From: Roseicyclus persicicus
Lineage (GTDB): Bacteria; Pseudomonadota; Alphaproteobacteria; Rhodobacterales; Rhodobacteraceae
Reading direction: 5' to 3'
NCBI RefSeq assembly: GCF_012395815.1
Contig: NZ_JAAZQQ010000003.1
Span: 124,001-188,000 of the forward strand
Length of the DNA: 64,000 nt
In this document: in pieces, positions 54,377-63,634 of the stretch
How positions within the stretch are numbered: position 1 is the first letter of the stretch
Layout: each line of letters opens with the position of its first letter
Notes under the pieces: model-generated
The model's database searches: none
What the model saw: only the letters and a program-made list of their open reading frames with translations
Told to the model about the DNA's origin: nothing
Position numbers and translations under genes: made by a program

Positions 54377-55560
54377 CCATGAAATACGATGTCGTCGTCG
54401 TGGGCGGGGGCCCCTCGGGCGCCACCGCCGCCAATGATCTCGCCCGCTCGGGCCACAAGGTGGCGCTGATCGACCGCGCGGGCCGGATCAAGCCCTGCGG
54501 CGGCGCGATCCCGCCGCGGCTGATCCGCGATTTCCAGATCCCCGACGACCAGCTGGTGGCCAAGATCACCACCGCGCGCATGATCTCGCCCACCGGCCGC
54601 CGGGTCGACATCCCCATCGAGAACGGCTTCGTCGGCATGGTCGACCGCGAGCATTTCGACGAGTTCCTGCGCGTCCGCGCCGCCGAGGCGGGGGCCGAGC
54701 GCGTCACCGGCACCTACACCGGCATCACCCGCGACAAGGCCGGCACCCATGTCCACTACCGCGACAAGGAGACCGGCGAAGAGCGCGTCCTGACCACCCG
54801 CATGGTGATCGGCGCCGACGGCGCGCGGTCCAACGTCGCCCGCACCGAGATCAAGGGCGGCGACAAGATCCCCTATGTCATCGCCTACCACGAGATCGTC
54901 GAGGCCCCCGGCCCCCGCGGCGACTACCACCCCGACCGCTGCGACGTGGTCTATGACGGCCGCATCAGCCCCGATTTCTACGGCTGGGTGTTCCCGCACG
55001 GCAAATCGGCCTCCATCGGCATGGGCAGCTTCCTGCGCGAGGTGGACCTGAAGAAGGCCACCGCCGACCTGCGCGAGGCGTCCGGCCTCGCCGACTGCAA
55101 GACCATCCGCAAGGAGGGTGCGCCGATCCCGCTCAAGCCGCTGGACGAGTGGGACAACGGGCGCGACGTGGTGCTGGCCGGCGACGCGGCCGGCGTCGTG
55201 GCACCATCCTCGGGCGAGGGGATCTACTACGCCATGGTCGGCGGCCGCGTGGCGGCCATCGCGGCGGCGACCAAGCTCCAGACCGGGATGATCAAGGACC
55301 TCAAGCTGGCGCGGAAGCTGTTCATGCGCGAGCACAAGAGCGTGTTCAAGATCCTCGGCGCGATGCAGGACGCCTACTACAAGTCCGACGAGCGGCGGGA
55401 GCGGTTCGTCAGCCTCTGCCACGACGTCGACGTGCAGCGCCTGACCTTCGAGGCCTACATGAACAAGGAACTGGTCAAGGCGCGCCCCTTGGCGCATATC
55501 AAGATCGGTATCAAGAACCTCGCCCACCTGACGGGCCTCGTGCCCGCCACACGCGTATGA
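54373..55560 (+). CDS. bchP: Geranylgeranyl reductase
   Basis: A 395-aa FAD-dependent reductase that saturates the geranylgeranyl tail to phytyl. N-terminal FAD motif YDVVVVGGGPSGATAANDLARSGHKVALIDRAGRIKPCGGAIPPR, then GADGARSNVARTEI and VLAGDAAGVVAPSSGEGIYYAMVGG are diagnostic. It acts after or with BchG. The stop overlaps the idi start. Confidence 0.96.
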   Translation: MTMKYDVVVVGGGPSGATAANDLARSGHKVALIDRAGRIKPCGGAIPPRLIRDFQIPDDQLVAKITTARMISPTGRRVDIPIENGFVGMVDREHFDEFLRVRAAEAGAERVTGTYTGITRDKAGTHVHYRDKETGEERVLTTRMVIGADGARSNVARTEIKGGDKIPYVIAYHEIVEAPGPRGDYHPDRCDVVYDGRISPDFYGWVFPHGKSASIGMGSFLREVDLKKATADLREASGLADCKTIRKEGAPIPLKPLDEWDNGRDVVLAGDAAGVVAPSSGEGIYYAMVGGRVAAIAAATKLQTGMIKDLKLARKLFMREHKSVFKILGAMQDAYYKSDERRERFVSLCHDVDVQRLTFEAYMNKELVKARPLAHIKIGIKNLAHLTGLVPATRV

Positions 55561-56078
55561 CCGACATGATCCCGGCCTGGGTGAACGGCACATTGACCCC
55601 CGTGGAAAAGCTGGAGGCCCATGTGAAGGGCATCCGGCACAAGGCGATTTCCGTCTTTCTCATGCGGGGCGACAAAGTGCTGCTGCAGAGGCGAGCGCTG
55701 GGCAAGTATCACACCCCTGGGTTGTGGGCCAACACCTGCTGCACCCATCCGCACTGGGGCGAGGCGGCGCTCGACTGCGCCACGCGGCGACTGGGGCAGG
55801 AGCTGGGGCTGTTTGATATCCCTCTGCAATTCCGTGACACGGTCGAATATCGCGCCGATGTCGGGGGCGGGCTGATCGAGCACGAGGTTGTGGACATCTT
55901 TGTGGGCGAGTTGCCACCGGGGCAGGAGCCGCGACCGAACCCCGACGAGGTGATGGATACGATCTGGCAACCGCTGGGCGCGCTGATCCGCGACGTGATG
56001 GAAAGCCCCAAGGGCTTCACCCCCTGGCTGCAGATCTACCTGCGCGACCATGCGGGGGTGATCTTTCAGGACGCGTAA
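55557..56078 (+). CDS. idi: Isopentenyl-diphosphate delta-isomerase (type I)
   Basis: A 173-aa Nudix-fold enzyme interconverting IPP and DMAPP. The catalytic cysteine is in LWANTCCTHPHWGE near residue 63; the Nudix-like ARRLGQELGLFD and the glutamate region HEVVDIFVGEL follow. It supplies prenyl precursors for carotenoids and the bacteriochlorophyll tail. Last gene of bchG-(PucC-like)-bchP-idi, closed by a strong terminator. Confidence 0.95.
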   Translation: MTDMIPAWVNGTLTPVEKLEAHVKGIRHKAISVFLMRGDKVLLQRRALGKYHTPGLWANTCCTHPHWGEAALDCATRRLGQELGLFDIPLQFRDTVEYRADVGGGLIEHEVVDIFVGELPPGQEPRPNPDEVMDTIWQPLGALIRDVMESPKGFTPWLQIYLRDHAGVIFQDA

Positions 56079-56095
56079 AGCAGTCCTGACAAGAC

Positions 56096-56126
56096 AAAGG
56101 GGGCGCCTACTCGGGCGCCCCCTTTT
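56096..56126. terminator. Terminator between convergent idi and dxs
   Basis: A 12-bp stem (AAAGGGGGCGCC at 56096-56107 with GGCGCCCCCTTT at 56114-56125) ends in TTTT on the plus strand and is preceded by an A-tract, so it can work in both directions, 17 bp after idi. Confidence 0.85.
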
Positions 56127-56147
56127 CATTTTGAGCCCCGCGCCCTC

Positions 56148-58067
56148 TCAGGCGCGGGCCTTCTCCTGCAGCGTGGCCACGCCCAGCGCGTTCAGCGCGG
56201 CGGCCGCGATGTCCTGCGCGGTCAGGCCCGCCGCGGCGTACATCTCGGCGGGGCTTGCCTGGTCGATGAAGCGGTCCGGCAGGCACAGCGTGCGGATCGC
56301 TACGCCCCGGTCGAGCTGGCCGGTGGCGGCGAGGTGGTGCAGCACGATCGCGCCGAAGCCCAGCATCGCGCCCTGCTCCACGGTGACCAGCGCGGAATGC
56401 CCGGCAACGAGACGGTCCACCAGCGCGGTGTCCAGCGGCTTGGCGAACCGCGCGTCGGCGATGGTGACGCTCAGGCCGCGGGCCTCGAGGGCGCGGGCGG
56501 CCTCGGTCGCCTCCTGCAGATGCGCGCCGAAGCTAAGGATCGCCACGTCGCGGCCCTCCTGCAGCACGCGGCCGCGGCCGATCTCCAGCACCTCGCCCTT
56601 TTCGGGCATCGGCACGCCGGTGCCCTCGCCCCGCGGGTAACGCAGGGCGATTGGCCCGCTGTCATGGGCGGCGGCCGTGGCCATCATGTGGACCATCTCG
56701 GCCTCGTCGGCGCAGGCCATCACCGTCATGTTGGGCAGCGCGGCAAGGAAGCCGATGTCGAAGGCGCCGGCATGGGTCGGGCCGTCGGCCCCGACCAGCC
56801 CCGCGCGGTCGATCATGAACCGGACGGGCAGGTTCTGCAGCGCCACGTCATGGACCACCTGGTCATAGCCGCGCTGGAGGAAGCTGGAATAGATCGCGCA
56901 GAAGGGCTTCATGCCCCCCGCGGCCATCCCGGCGGCGAAGGTGACGGCGTGCTGTTCCGCGATGCCGACGTCGAACACCCGGCCCGGCATCGCCTTCTGC
57001 AGGATGTTCAGGCCGGTGCCCCCGGGCATCGCGGCGGTGATGCCGACGACGGCGGAATCCGTCTCTGCGTGGCGTGTCAGGCACTGGCCGAAGACGGTGG
57101 TGTAGGCCGGCGCGTTGGGGGTGGATTTCTTCTGCACCCCGGTGGCCACGTCGAACTTGTTCACGCCGTGGTAGCAGTCGTCGGACCGCTCGGCGGGGGC
57201 GTAGCCCTTGCCCTTCACGGTCACGGCGTGGATCAGCACCGGGCCCGTCGCGCGCGCCTTGGCCGACCGCAGCACGTTCAGGAGCTGCCCCATGTCATGC
57301 CCGTCGACCGGGCCGATGTAGGTGAAGCCGAGGTGCTCGAACAGCGTGGCCGACTTGGGCGCGCCGGTGACCAGTTCGCGCGCCCGTTCGGCGCCCTGGC
57401 GCAGCGGCTCGGGCAGGTGGGCGGCGACGCCGTCCGCGATGTCCTTGAGCGCGGCGAGCGGCGAGTTCTTGGCCAGCCCCGCCAGGTAGCTCGACATCGC
57501 GCCGGTGGGCGGGGCGATGGACATGTCGTTGTCGTTCAGGATGACGAAGAGCCGCCGGCCCAAATGGCCCGCGTTGTTCAGCGCCTCGTAGGCCATGCCG
57601 GCGCTGATCGAGCCGTCGCCGATCACGGCGATCGCGTCGCCCGTCGCCTGCCCCATCTCGCGCGCCATGGCAAAGCCCAGCGCGGCGGAGATCGAGGTGG
57701 AGGAATGGGCGGCGCCGAAGGGGTCGTAGTCGCTCTCGGCGCGCTTGGTGAAGCCCGACAGCCCGTCCTTCTGGCGCAAGGTGCGGATGCGGTCGCGGCG
57801 GCCGGTGACGATCTTGTGCGGGTAGCACTGGTGCCCGACGTCCCAGACCAGCTTGTCATAGGGGGTGTTGAACACGGCGTGGATGGCGACGGTCAGCTCG
57901 ACGACCCCGAGCGAGGATCCCAGGTGCCCGCCGGTTTCCGACACGGCCGAGATCACCTCGGCGCGGAGCTCGTCGGCGCATTGCCTGAGCTCGCCATCGG
58001 ACAGGCGGCGCAGGTCCGCGGGGAAGGTGACACGGTCAAGGACGGGGGTGTGGGGTCTGTCGGTCAT
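56148..58067 (-). CDS. dxs: 1-deoxy-D-xylulose-5-phosphate synthase
   Basis: A 639-aa thiamine-diphosphate enzyme making DXP from pyruvate and glyceraldehyde-3-phosphate, the first MEP-pathway step. [35 protein letters not shown] carries the ThDP/Mg2+ motif near residue 150; [36 protein letters not shown] is the transketolase-like active site near 370. It lies downstream of pufC on the same strand but after a terminator. Its PGC location links isoprenoid flux to pigment demand. Confidence 0.96.
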   Translation of the reverse strand: MTDRPHTPVLDRVTFPADLRRLSDGELRQCADELRAEVISAVSETGGHLGSSLGVVELTVAIHAVFNTPYDKLVWDVGHQCYPHKIVTGRRDRIRTLRQKDGLSGFTKRAESDYDPFGAAHSSTSISAALGFAMAREMGQATGDAIAVIGDGSISAGMAYEALNNAGHLGRRLFVILNDNDMSIAPPTGAMSSYLAGLAKNSPLAALKDIADGVAAHLPEPLRQGAERARELVTGAPKSATLFEHLGFTYIGPVDGHDMGQLLNVLRSAKARATGPVLIHAVTVKGKGYAPAERSDDCYHGVNKFDVATGVQKKSTPNAPAYTTVFGQCLTRHAETDSAVVGITAAMPGGTGLNILQKAMPGRVFDVGIAEQHAVTFAAGMAAGGMKPFCAIYSSFLQRGYDQVVHDVALQNLPVRFMIDRAGLVGADGPTHAGAFDIGFLAALPNMTVMACADEAEMVHMMATAAAHDSGPIALRYPRGEGTGVPMPEKGEVLEIGRGRVLQEGRDVAILSFGAHLQEATEAARALEARGLSVTIADARFAKPLDTALVDRLVAGHSALVTVEQGAMLGFGAIVLHHLAATGQLDRGVAIRTLCLPDRFIDQASPAEMYAAAGLTAQDIAAAALNALGVATLQEKARA

Positions 58068-58102
58068 TTTGCTGGTCCTCCCGAACCGGCGGTTCAGAGA
58101 CG

Positions 58103-58139
58103 AAAAAGGCCGCGAGCAGGGTCTGTCCTGCCCGCGGCA
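58103..58139 (-). terminator. puf operon terminator
   Basis: On the minus strand, GCCGCGGGCAGG and CCTGCTCGCGGC form a 12-bp near-perfect stem with a short loop, followed by CTTTTT. It lies 100 bp downstream of pufC and upstream of dxs. Confidence 0.85.
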
Positions 58140-58238
58140 CCAGGAAACCTCACGAAGGGACGCAAGGGTCCGTCTTGGCCGGGGGCGACGGGTGCCGCCC
58201 CGGGCCGGATCGGATATGGGCCGCGGCCCGCACCGGCC

Positions 58239-59339
58239 CTACTCGAAGGCCGAGTAGTCCGGCTCGCCGTCGAGGACGGCCAGCTCGGGCCAGTTGCGGA
58301 TCACGTTCAGGCCGTTGAGCGGCTGCTGCTCGCCCTGGTGGCAGGTGCGGCAGGCGAGCTTGGGCACGTCGGCGTAGACCGGGCCGAGGCGCTCGGCGGG
58401 CAGCACGTCCTGCAGCGGTAGGATGTACTGCTCCAGCGTCTCCTGAACCATCGCGATCCCGAGCGAGGCGGTGGCCCATTGCGGGGTCACCTGCGCGGGG
58501 TCGTAGAAGGCGCGGCTGTTGTGACAGAACACACAGTTCACCCCCAGCGAGTTCGCGAAGTAGTTCATGAAGGCATAGGTGCGCTCGGTCTGCTGGATCA
58601 GCGGGTCGCCCGGCTGCTGCTGCACGCGGCTTTCGAGGTCATGCACGTTGATCGGCGCATAGTTCCCGTCCTCGTCGGCCAGCAGGTAGGTCTCCAGGTA
58701 ATCCGACGGCAGCGAGGTGAAGTTGGACACCATCGTCACCCGGTTCTGGTTGGCCGACCAGCCCGCCACGTTCGAGTTCACGGGGCTGACGCGGAACCAG
58801 ACGTTGTTCGGCACCGGCTGCCCGCGGTGGCAGGTGTAACAGGTCACCCCCACCTCCGCGTTGGCCTGGACGTGACCGATCCAGTTCTGGTTGATGTTCT
58901 GCGTCATCTCGATCATCGACCAGGCGACCTGCGTCTGGTAGCTGTCGTTCCCCGGCTCGAGCAGGTCGGGGATGCCGGTCCAGGCGCGCATCGCGGCCAC
59001 GAGGCGCTCGTAGTTCTCCGGCGTCAGGTTGGCCAGCGAGGGCGGAACCCCCTCGGCCTCCCCGACGACGGCGGCACCCGCGGCCGGCACGATCGGCTCG
59101 GAGGTGAAGAACCCGGCGACATCCGGATCCCCCGCCTGCAGATCGGACACGAACTCCTGCACGTGCATGCCGGTGCCGCGCGGGCCGGTCTGCTGGCTGG
59201 CCGTGGCGAAGGGTTGCCCCCACGCCACGATCATGGCGGCGACGAAGATGGCCGACCCGGCGACCCCCACCGCGATGGCGGGACCGAAGATGTTGGTCGG
59301 GTTGTCCCGGTTCCAGTTGTCAAACCACTTGGGCAGCAT
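58239..59339 (-). CDS. pufC: Photosynthetic reaction centre cytochrome c subunit, tri-haem type
   Basis: A 366-aa periplasmic electron donor to the special pair. An N-terminal membrane helix (about residues 18-40) takes the place of a lipoprotein signal. Only three haem motifs are present: C167YTCH, C269VFCH and C330RTCH. The region where most family members carry the first CxxCH (here residues about 118-136, AMRAWTGIPDLLEPGNDSY) has none, while the flanking helix SMIEMTQNINQNWIGHV is intact. A tri-haem PufC has been described in Rhodovulum; most homologues have four haems. It follows pufM by 3 bp. Confidence 0.94.
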   Translation of the reverse strand: MLPKWFDNWNRDNPTNIFGPAIAVGVAGSAIFVAAMIVAWGQPFATASQQTGPRGTGMHVQEFVSDLQAGDPDVAGFFTSEPIVPAAGAAVVGEAEGVPPSLANLTPENYERLVAAMRAWTGIPDLLEPGNDSYQTQVAWSMIEMTQNINQNWIGHVQANAEVGVTCYTCHRGQPVPNNVWFRVSPVNSNVAGWSANQNRVTMVSNFTSLPSDYLETYLLADEDGNYAPINVHDLESRVQQQPGDPLIQQTERTYAFMNYFANSLGVNCVFCHNSRAFYDPAQVTPQWATASLGIAMVQETLEQYILPLQDVLPAERLGPVYADVPKLACRTCHQGEQQPLNGLNVIRNWPELAVLDGEPDYSAFE

Positions 59340-59342
59340 GGC

Positions 59343-60350
59343 TCAGTTCCCTTCCGGCGCAATGCCGCCGAAGTCCGCGTAGGTGCCGTAAGCCTCGTAG
59401 CCGTAGGCGCCCAGGTATTCGGGGGCGAAGTTGTGTTCGATGGCCCAGATGAACCAGTTGTCCACGACGGTGCCGGTAAGAAGGATGCCGATGCCGCCGG
59501 TGATCGGGGTCAGGACCGCGAACCACCAGGCCCAGCGATGGATGCCTTCCATGGTGGCGTTGAAGCCCATGGTCCAGCGCCAGAACAGGCCAGCCCGCTC
59601 GGATGCCGTGCCGCGGTCGTAGATCTGCTCCAGCTCCCGGTCGCCGCCGTAGCGGGAGACGGCCAGGATGGTGGCGCCGTGCATCGCGAAGAGCAGGACG
59701 GAGCCGTAGAGGAACACGATCGAGAGCGCGTGGAACGGGTTGTAGTAGAGGTTCCCGTAGCGGATCGAGAAGGCGGTGGTCCAGTCGAGGTGCGGGAAGA
59801 TGCCGTAGGGCACCGCCTCGCTCCAGGATCCCATCAGGATGGGACGGAACAGGCCGAGGACGAGGAACAGCCAGATGGCGGCCAGGAAGGCCCAGGCGAT
59901 GTGCTTGCCCATCTTGTGCTGCGCGGCCAGGAGGTAGGTGCGGACCCACCACATCATCACCGAGACGAGCAGGAAGAAGCTCGCGATGATGTACCAGCCC
60001 CCGTCATTCAGCGGCGGCATGGAGAGGCCATGCTCCGGGCCCGGAGGCTCGAGCGCCAGCCAGAACAGCTGCCGCACGAATTCCGGGATCGACCAGTCCA
60101 CCTGCGCCAGCATGTTGAAGCCGACGATGTTGAACCAGGCGAGGCCGGTGGCCAGGCTGATGAGGCCCGCCCAGCCGAGGTAGATCGGGCCGAGCTGCGC
60201 ATTGCCGAACCAGCCGATCAGGGTCGAAAACGTCGCCTTGCGGGTCCGCTCTCCGCCCTGGATGTTGTCGGCCAGCGCCATGCCCATCTCGGGCTCGCCC
60301 TGCACCTGCACCTGGGTGAAGATGTTCTGATACTCGAAGTAGGCCATCAC
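59343..60350 (-). CDS. pufM: Photosynthetic reaction centre subunit M
   Basis: A 335-aa five-helix subunit that binds the special pair, primary quinone and non-haem iron with subunit L. Pigment and iron ligands lie in [51 protein letters not shown] and in [21 protein letters not shown]. The C-terminal extension ([21 protein letters not shown] and beyond) is typical of reaction centres with a bound cytochrome. Overlaps pufL by 4 bp. Confidence 0.97.
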   Translation of the reverse strand: MMAYFEYQNIFTQVQVQGEPEMGMALADNIQGGERTRKATFSTLIGWFGNAQLGPIYLGWAGLISLATGLAWFNIVGFNMLAQVDWSIPEFVRQLFWLALEPPGPEHGLSMPPLNDGGWYIIASFFLLVSVMMWWVRTYLLAAQHKMGKHIAWAFLAAIWLFLVLGLFRPILMGSWSEAVPYGIFPHLDWTTAFSIRYGNLYYNPFHALSIVFLYGSVLLFAMHGATILAVSRYGGDRELEQIYDRGTASERAGLFWRWTMGFNATMEGIHRWAWWFAVLTPITGGIGILLTGTVVDNWFIWAIEHNFAPEYLGAYGYEAYGTYADFGGIAPEGN

Positions 60351-61249
60351 TGTGTCCCCCCGACGACTGCGGCCGCGTTCGTGCCGTAGGTCTCAAGATA
60401 GGTGGACGAATGCACCGGGCCGGGATCGGGCCAGATCGGCAGTTCGAGCCACCAGTTCCACCACTCGGGCCAGCCGGAGGTCCAGACCGGGCCGGAGATG
60501 ATGATGCAGACCGCGCTCCAGAACCCCGCGTTCAGCGCGAGCAGCAGGCCGAGGCGGTGGATGCCCAGGGTGCCGATCGAGTAGCCGATGAAGTCGCGGA
60601 AGAAGGTGTCCTCGTGGTCCGGGGTCTTGGCTTCCTCGCCCTTCTCGGGGTTGGCCGCCGACAGGATCAGGCCACCGTGCAGCGCGAGCGCGAAGGTCGT
60701 CGCAAAGAAGAACGACACCGCGATCATGTGGGCCGGGTTGTAGTGGAAGTGCAGGTAGGCGTAGCCGACGTTCGACACCCAGTCGAGGTGGCTGAAGATG
60801 CCGTAGGGAAAGCCATGGCCCCAGGCGCCCATCAGCAGCGGCCGGAACACCACCAGCGTGACATAGGCCAGAATCGCGAAGCTGAACGCGAAGGGGACGT
60901 GGTAGCCCATGCCGAGCTTTCGGCAGATCTCGACCTCGCGCAGCGCCCAGGACACGAAGGCCCCGACCGCGCAGAAGGTGATGATCTGCCACAGGCCGCC
61001 TTCCATGAGCGGCGCGAACCCGAGCCCGTAGCTCAGGTCAGGGGGCGCGATGTTGATCGTCCAGGGGTTGAAGTTGCCATCCATGGCAGCTCCCCAGAAG
61101 ATCAGGATCGTGCCCAGCAAGGCGAAGAAGGCTGTCGTCACTCCGAAGAAGCCCACGTAGAAGGGCCCAACCCAGAAGTCGAACAGATCGCCGCCAATCA
61201 GCGTCCCTCCGCGGACGCGATATTTTTTCTCGAAGCTTAGCAAAGCCAT
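60347..61249 (-). CDS. pufL: Photosynthetic reaction centre subunit L
   Basis: A 300-aa subunit beginning [39 protein letters not shown]. The bacteriochlorophyll and iron-ligand histidines are in [46 protein letters not shown] and [17 protein letters not shown]. The C-terminal tail ([21 protein letters not shown]) is about 20 residues longer than in Rhodobacter sphaeroides. It starts 141 bp after pufA, across stem-loops. Confidence 0.97.
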   Translation of the reverse strand: MALLSFEKKYRVRGGTLIGGDLFDFWVGPFYVGFFGVTTAFFALLGTILIFWGAAMDGNFNPWTINIAPPDLSYGLGFAPLMEGGLWQIITFCAVGAFVSWALREVEICRKLGMGYHVPFAFSFAILAYVTLVVFRPLLMGAWGHGFPYGIFSHLDWVSNVGYAYLHFHYNPAHMIAVSFFFATTFALALHGGLILSAANPEKGEEAKTPDHEDTFFRDFIGYSIGTLGIHRLGLLLALNAGFWSAVCIIISGPVWTSGWPEWWNWWLELPIWPDPGPVHSSTYLETYGTNAAAVVGGTQ

Positions 61250-61323
61250 GCGTCTGTCTCCGCGTTCGGCGGCGTCGCCCGGCGGCAGGCCGGTCAGCCG
61301 TCAGTCAAAGTCTCGTTCGGATC

Positions 61324-61382
61324 GCTGCGGGCGAGGCGGACACGCGCCGCCCGCAGCAAAGGTCGTCGTGCCCGCGGGCACG
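61324..61382 (-). other. pufA-pufL intercistronic stem-loops
   Basis: Two hairpins fill the gap between pufA and pufL: a 10-bp stem (GCTGCGGGCG at 61324-61333 with 61348-61357) and a 16-bp perfect palindrome at 61367-61382 (CGTGCCCGCGGGCACG), only 8 bp from the pufA stop. In Rhodobacter such structures block 3' decay so that pufBA mRNA outlasts pufLM, giving excess LH1 over reaction centre. The same role is inferred here. Confidence 0.75.
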
Positions 61383-61390
61383 GGCCGAGC

Positions 61391-61555
61391 TCAGCCGCCG
61401 AAGCCGGCGGTGGCCGCGGCGGACTCGAACCAGTTCAGACCGGACGAGAGAACCACCAGGTGGATCATCGCCGCGAGAAGGAACAGGAAGACGCCCTGGG
61501 CCACGAACACGCGGCGGGGGTCGAAAATGAGCCAGATCTTGTAGAACTTAGCCAT
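61391..61555 (-). CDS. pufA: Light-harvesting 1 alpha subunit
   Basis: A 54-aa LH1 alpha polypeptide, read directly as [20 protein letters not shown], then [20 protein letters not shown], then [21 protein letters not shown] is the alpha-chain signature, His32 in AMIHLVV is the bacteriochlorophyll ligand, and a single membrane helix spans about residues 14-37. It lies 15 bp after pufB, with a GGAAGGAG-type ribosome-binding site. Confidence 0.96.
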   Translation of the reverse strand: MAKFYKIWLIFDPRRVFVAQGVFLFLLAAMIHLVVLSSGLNWFESAAATAGFGG

Positions 61556-61570
61556 GTTGTTGCTCCTTCC

Positions 61571-61720
61571 TCAGAACCAGGGCGCCCAGATGTACGTGGC
61601 GAGATGAGCGACGAGGGCGACGGCCGAGAACAGCCAGAGCCCGCTCATGTACACCGCGTGCAGCTCTTGCGCCTGCTCGTCGGTAAGACCCGTGAAGGAC
61701 AGGTCGGAATTATCAGCCAT
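61571..61720 (-). CDS. pufB: Light-harvesting 1 beta subunit
   Basis: A 49-aa LH1 beta polypeptide: [20 protein letters not shown], then [20 protein letters not shown], then [25 protein letters not shown] is the beta-chain head, His39 in VAHLATYIW ligates bacteriochlorophyll, and WxPW-type aromatic residues end the chain. The ribosome-binding site GGAGGAAAG lies 4 bp upstream. It pairs with PufA to form the LH1 ring. Confidence 0.97.
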   Translation of the reverse strand: MADNSDLSFTGLTDEQAQELHAVYMSGLWLFSAVALVAHLATYIWAPWF

Positions 61721-61940
61721 TAACTTTCCTCCGGAACGTTAGACCGATTGCCGCGAACCCCGCGGCCGGGCCCCGACAAGGCCTCATTGCCCTGCCGGCC
61801 ATCCACCCCACCCCGGGTCACCCCGGGATATGGCGAATTCTTCGTGTCGGCTCCGGTCGTCACGCCGAGTGTGCTGTGCTGGCTCCCCCCGCCCGCCTGT
61901 GGTCTGACGACAGGCTCTGTTAGGCGGGTTCGAGCCGGTA
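61721..61940 (-). other. pufQ-pufB intergenic region with stem-loops
   Basis: A 220-bp spacer without a standard gene. It contains inverted repeats CCCGCCT/AGGCGGG (61892-61898 with 61922-61928) and a short CCCGGG/CCCGGG hairpin near 61813-61829. A 29-codon frame starting at 61802 overlaps the pufB start (see findings). In Rhodobacter this region carries mRNA processing sites and, in R. sphaeroides, pufK. No TGT-N12-ACA PpsR site was found here. Confidence 0.5.
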
Positions 61941-62159
61941 TCAGGCCGAGAAGATCATCGGTGTGATGATCCGCGCCTGGCTCCAGGCGCGCTTGATCGG
62001 CCCTTTCTCGGTCAGGCTTCCCGAGCGGATCGCAGCCAGCGCCCAGGTCAGGGTCGCCAGCGGCAGCGTCGCCAGGAAGATGATGCCGAAGTAGATCATG
62101 AACTCCGTCCGCGGCGGCTTGTGCCGGGCGACCGGGTGGTCGGAGGTGAAGTCCGTCAT
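61941..62159 (-). CDS. pufQ: PufQ
   Basis: A 72-aa protein: [20 protein letters not shown], then [23 protein letters not shown], ending in a basic tail [25 protein letters not shown]. One hydrophobic helix, size and location between bchZ and pufB identify PufQ, which is required for normal bacteriochlorophyll and reaction-centre formation in Rhodobacter. Its start overlaps the bchZ stop by 4 bp. Confidence 0.93.
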   Translation of the reverse strand: MTDFTSDHPVARHKPPRTEFMIYFGIIFLATLPLATLTWALAAIRSGSLTEKGPIKRAWSQARIITPMIFSA

Positions 62160-63634
62160 CTTTCCTCTCCCTCGTTGAACTCGAACCCGGCCGGGGCAAG
62201 CGCCCGGACGGTATCCTTCATCACCCGCTCCGCCCCGTTCGCCAGCGCGGCCTTTTCGGCGGCGTCGCGCAGCGTCTTGGCGGCGGAAATGCGGGTCAGA
62301 ACCGGGTGCTCGGCCACGATGCGGTCGAGCAGCATCTGCGCGTCCGCGTCCCAGGGGAAATCGCGGCGCAGCGTGGTGGGGGTGGCCTCGACGCTGTCGA
62401 GCTGGCTGCCCAGCGGCAGGATGTGGAACAGCGCGTCGAAGAGGCCGTTGCAGACCTCCTGCAGCATGTAGGTCGCGCCCGCGTAGCCCATGAAGGGCGT
62501 GCCGGTGGCGCGCCGGATCGCGGCGCCCGGGAAGCTCGCGGGGATGAAGGCCGGCTTCGGCCCATGCCCCGCGCTCATCTCGGCGAGGTACATCTTCTCG
62601 TTGATCGACCCCATCAGGATCAGCGGCCGCTTCTGGCTGACCAGGGCGCGGACCTGTTCGTTGTCGGTCTTGCGCCCCGCCACGCGGGCGACCGCGAAGG
62701 CGCAGGGCAGGCCGAGGTCGTTCTCGAGGAAGTTCCGCACGCCGCGGGCGTAGGTCTCGTTGGCGACGATCCCGAAGCTGGCGGTCGCGAAGAAGTCCTG
62801 CGTGACCGAGCGCCAGAGATCCCAGACCGGCTTGATCGTGGAATGCTTTTCCTTCGCGATGAAGGGCTCGGGGTCGAGGCCCGTCAACTCGCCCAGCATC
62901 CGCAGGAACTTCGTGGTCGACTCGACCCCGATCGGCGCCTGCAGGTAGGGCTTGCCCAGGCACTCGGCCAGGCCGCGGCCGAACTCGCGGTACATCACGA
63001 TGTTGACGTCCGCGTTCACGAGGTTCCGCATCTCGGCCAGGTGGCTGCCGAGCGGCATCACCATGTTGACCTCGCAGCCGATCCCCTCGACCAGCCGCCG
63101 GATCTCGGCGAGGTCGGACGGCATGTTGAAGGTGCCGTACATCGGCCCGAGGATGTTCACGCGGGGGGCGGCGCCCTCCTCGCGCTTCTTCTCGGGGGGC
63201 ATCCGGCCCTTGGTCATGCCGAACTCGGTGAAGATCCAGGTCATCGCGCGGTCGGCGCTTTCCCACTGGTCCTCGTCGATGGTGCGCGGCAGGAAGCGCT
63301 GGATGTTGGTGCCCATGGGCGTCACGCCCCCGCCGATCATCTCGGCGATGGAGCCGGTGACGACGACGGAGGGCAGCGCCGGGTCCAGAACCTCCCAGGC
63401 GCGCTTCATCGCACCCTCGGTGCCGTCGCGGCCCAGCTCCTCTTCGGCCAGCCCGGTCACCACGATGGGCAGCTCGTGCGGCGGCAGGGCGTCGGTGTAG
63501 TGCAGGACGGAGGTGACGGGCAGGTTCTCGCAACCCACCGGGCCGTCGATGATGACCTGAAGGCCCTTCACGGCGGTAAAGGCGTAGACGGACCCCCAGT
63601 AGCCCCCGGCGCGGTCATGATCCTGGATCAGCAT
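62156..63634 (-). CDS. bchZ: Chlorophyllide a reductase subunit Z
   Basis: A 492-aa nitrogenase-like subunit of chlorophyllide oxidoreductase (COR), which reduces ring B to the bacteriochlorin level. It begins [40 protein letters not shown] with a cluster-ligand cysteine; [38 protein letters not shown] is a further landmark. It overlaps bchY by 1 bp and pufQ by 4 bp. Confidence 0.96.
   Translation of the reverse strand: MLIQDHDRAGGYWGSVYAFTAVKGLQVIIDGPVGCENLPVTSVLHYTDALPPHELPIVVTGLAEEELGRDGTEGAMKRAWEVLDPALPSVVVTGSIAEMIGGGVTPMGTNIQRFLPRTIDEDQWESADRAMTWIFTEFGMTKGRMPPEKKREEGAAPRVNILGPMYGTFNMPSDLAEIRRLVEGIGCEVNMVMPLGSHLAEMRNLVNADVNIVMYREFGRGLAECLGKPYLQAPIGVESTTKFLRMLGELTGLDPEPFIAKEKHSTIKPVWDLWRSVTQDFFATASFGIVANETYARGVRNFLENDLGLPCAFAVARVAGRKTDNEQVRALVSQKRPLILMGSINEKMYLAEMSAGHGPKPAFIPASFPGAAIRRATGTPFMGYAGATYMLQEVCNGLFDALFHILPLGSQLDSVEATPTTLRRDFPWDADAQMLLDRIVAEHPVLTRISAAKTLRDAAEKAALANGAERVMKDTVRALAPAGFEFNEGEER

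Noticed and set aside
58123-58140. Near PpsR site (TGT-N12-ACC) upstream of dxs
   Set aside because: It lacks the second ACA triplet and lies inside the puf terminator hairpin.
61250-61940. pufX gene
   Set aside because: No PufX-like frame is found; the operon has pufC after pufM instead, as in other cytochrome-containing reaction centres.
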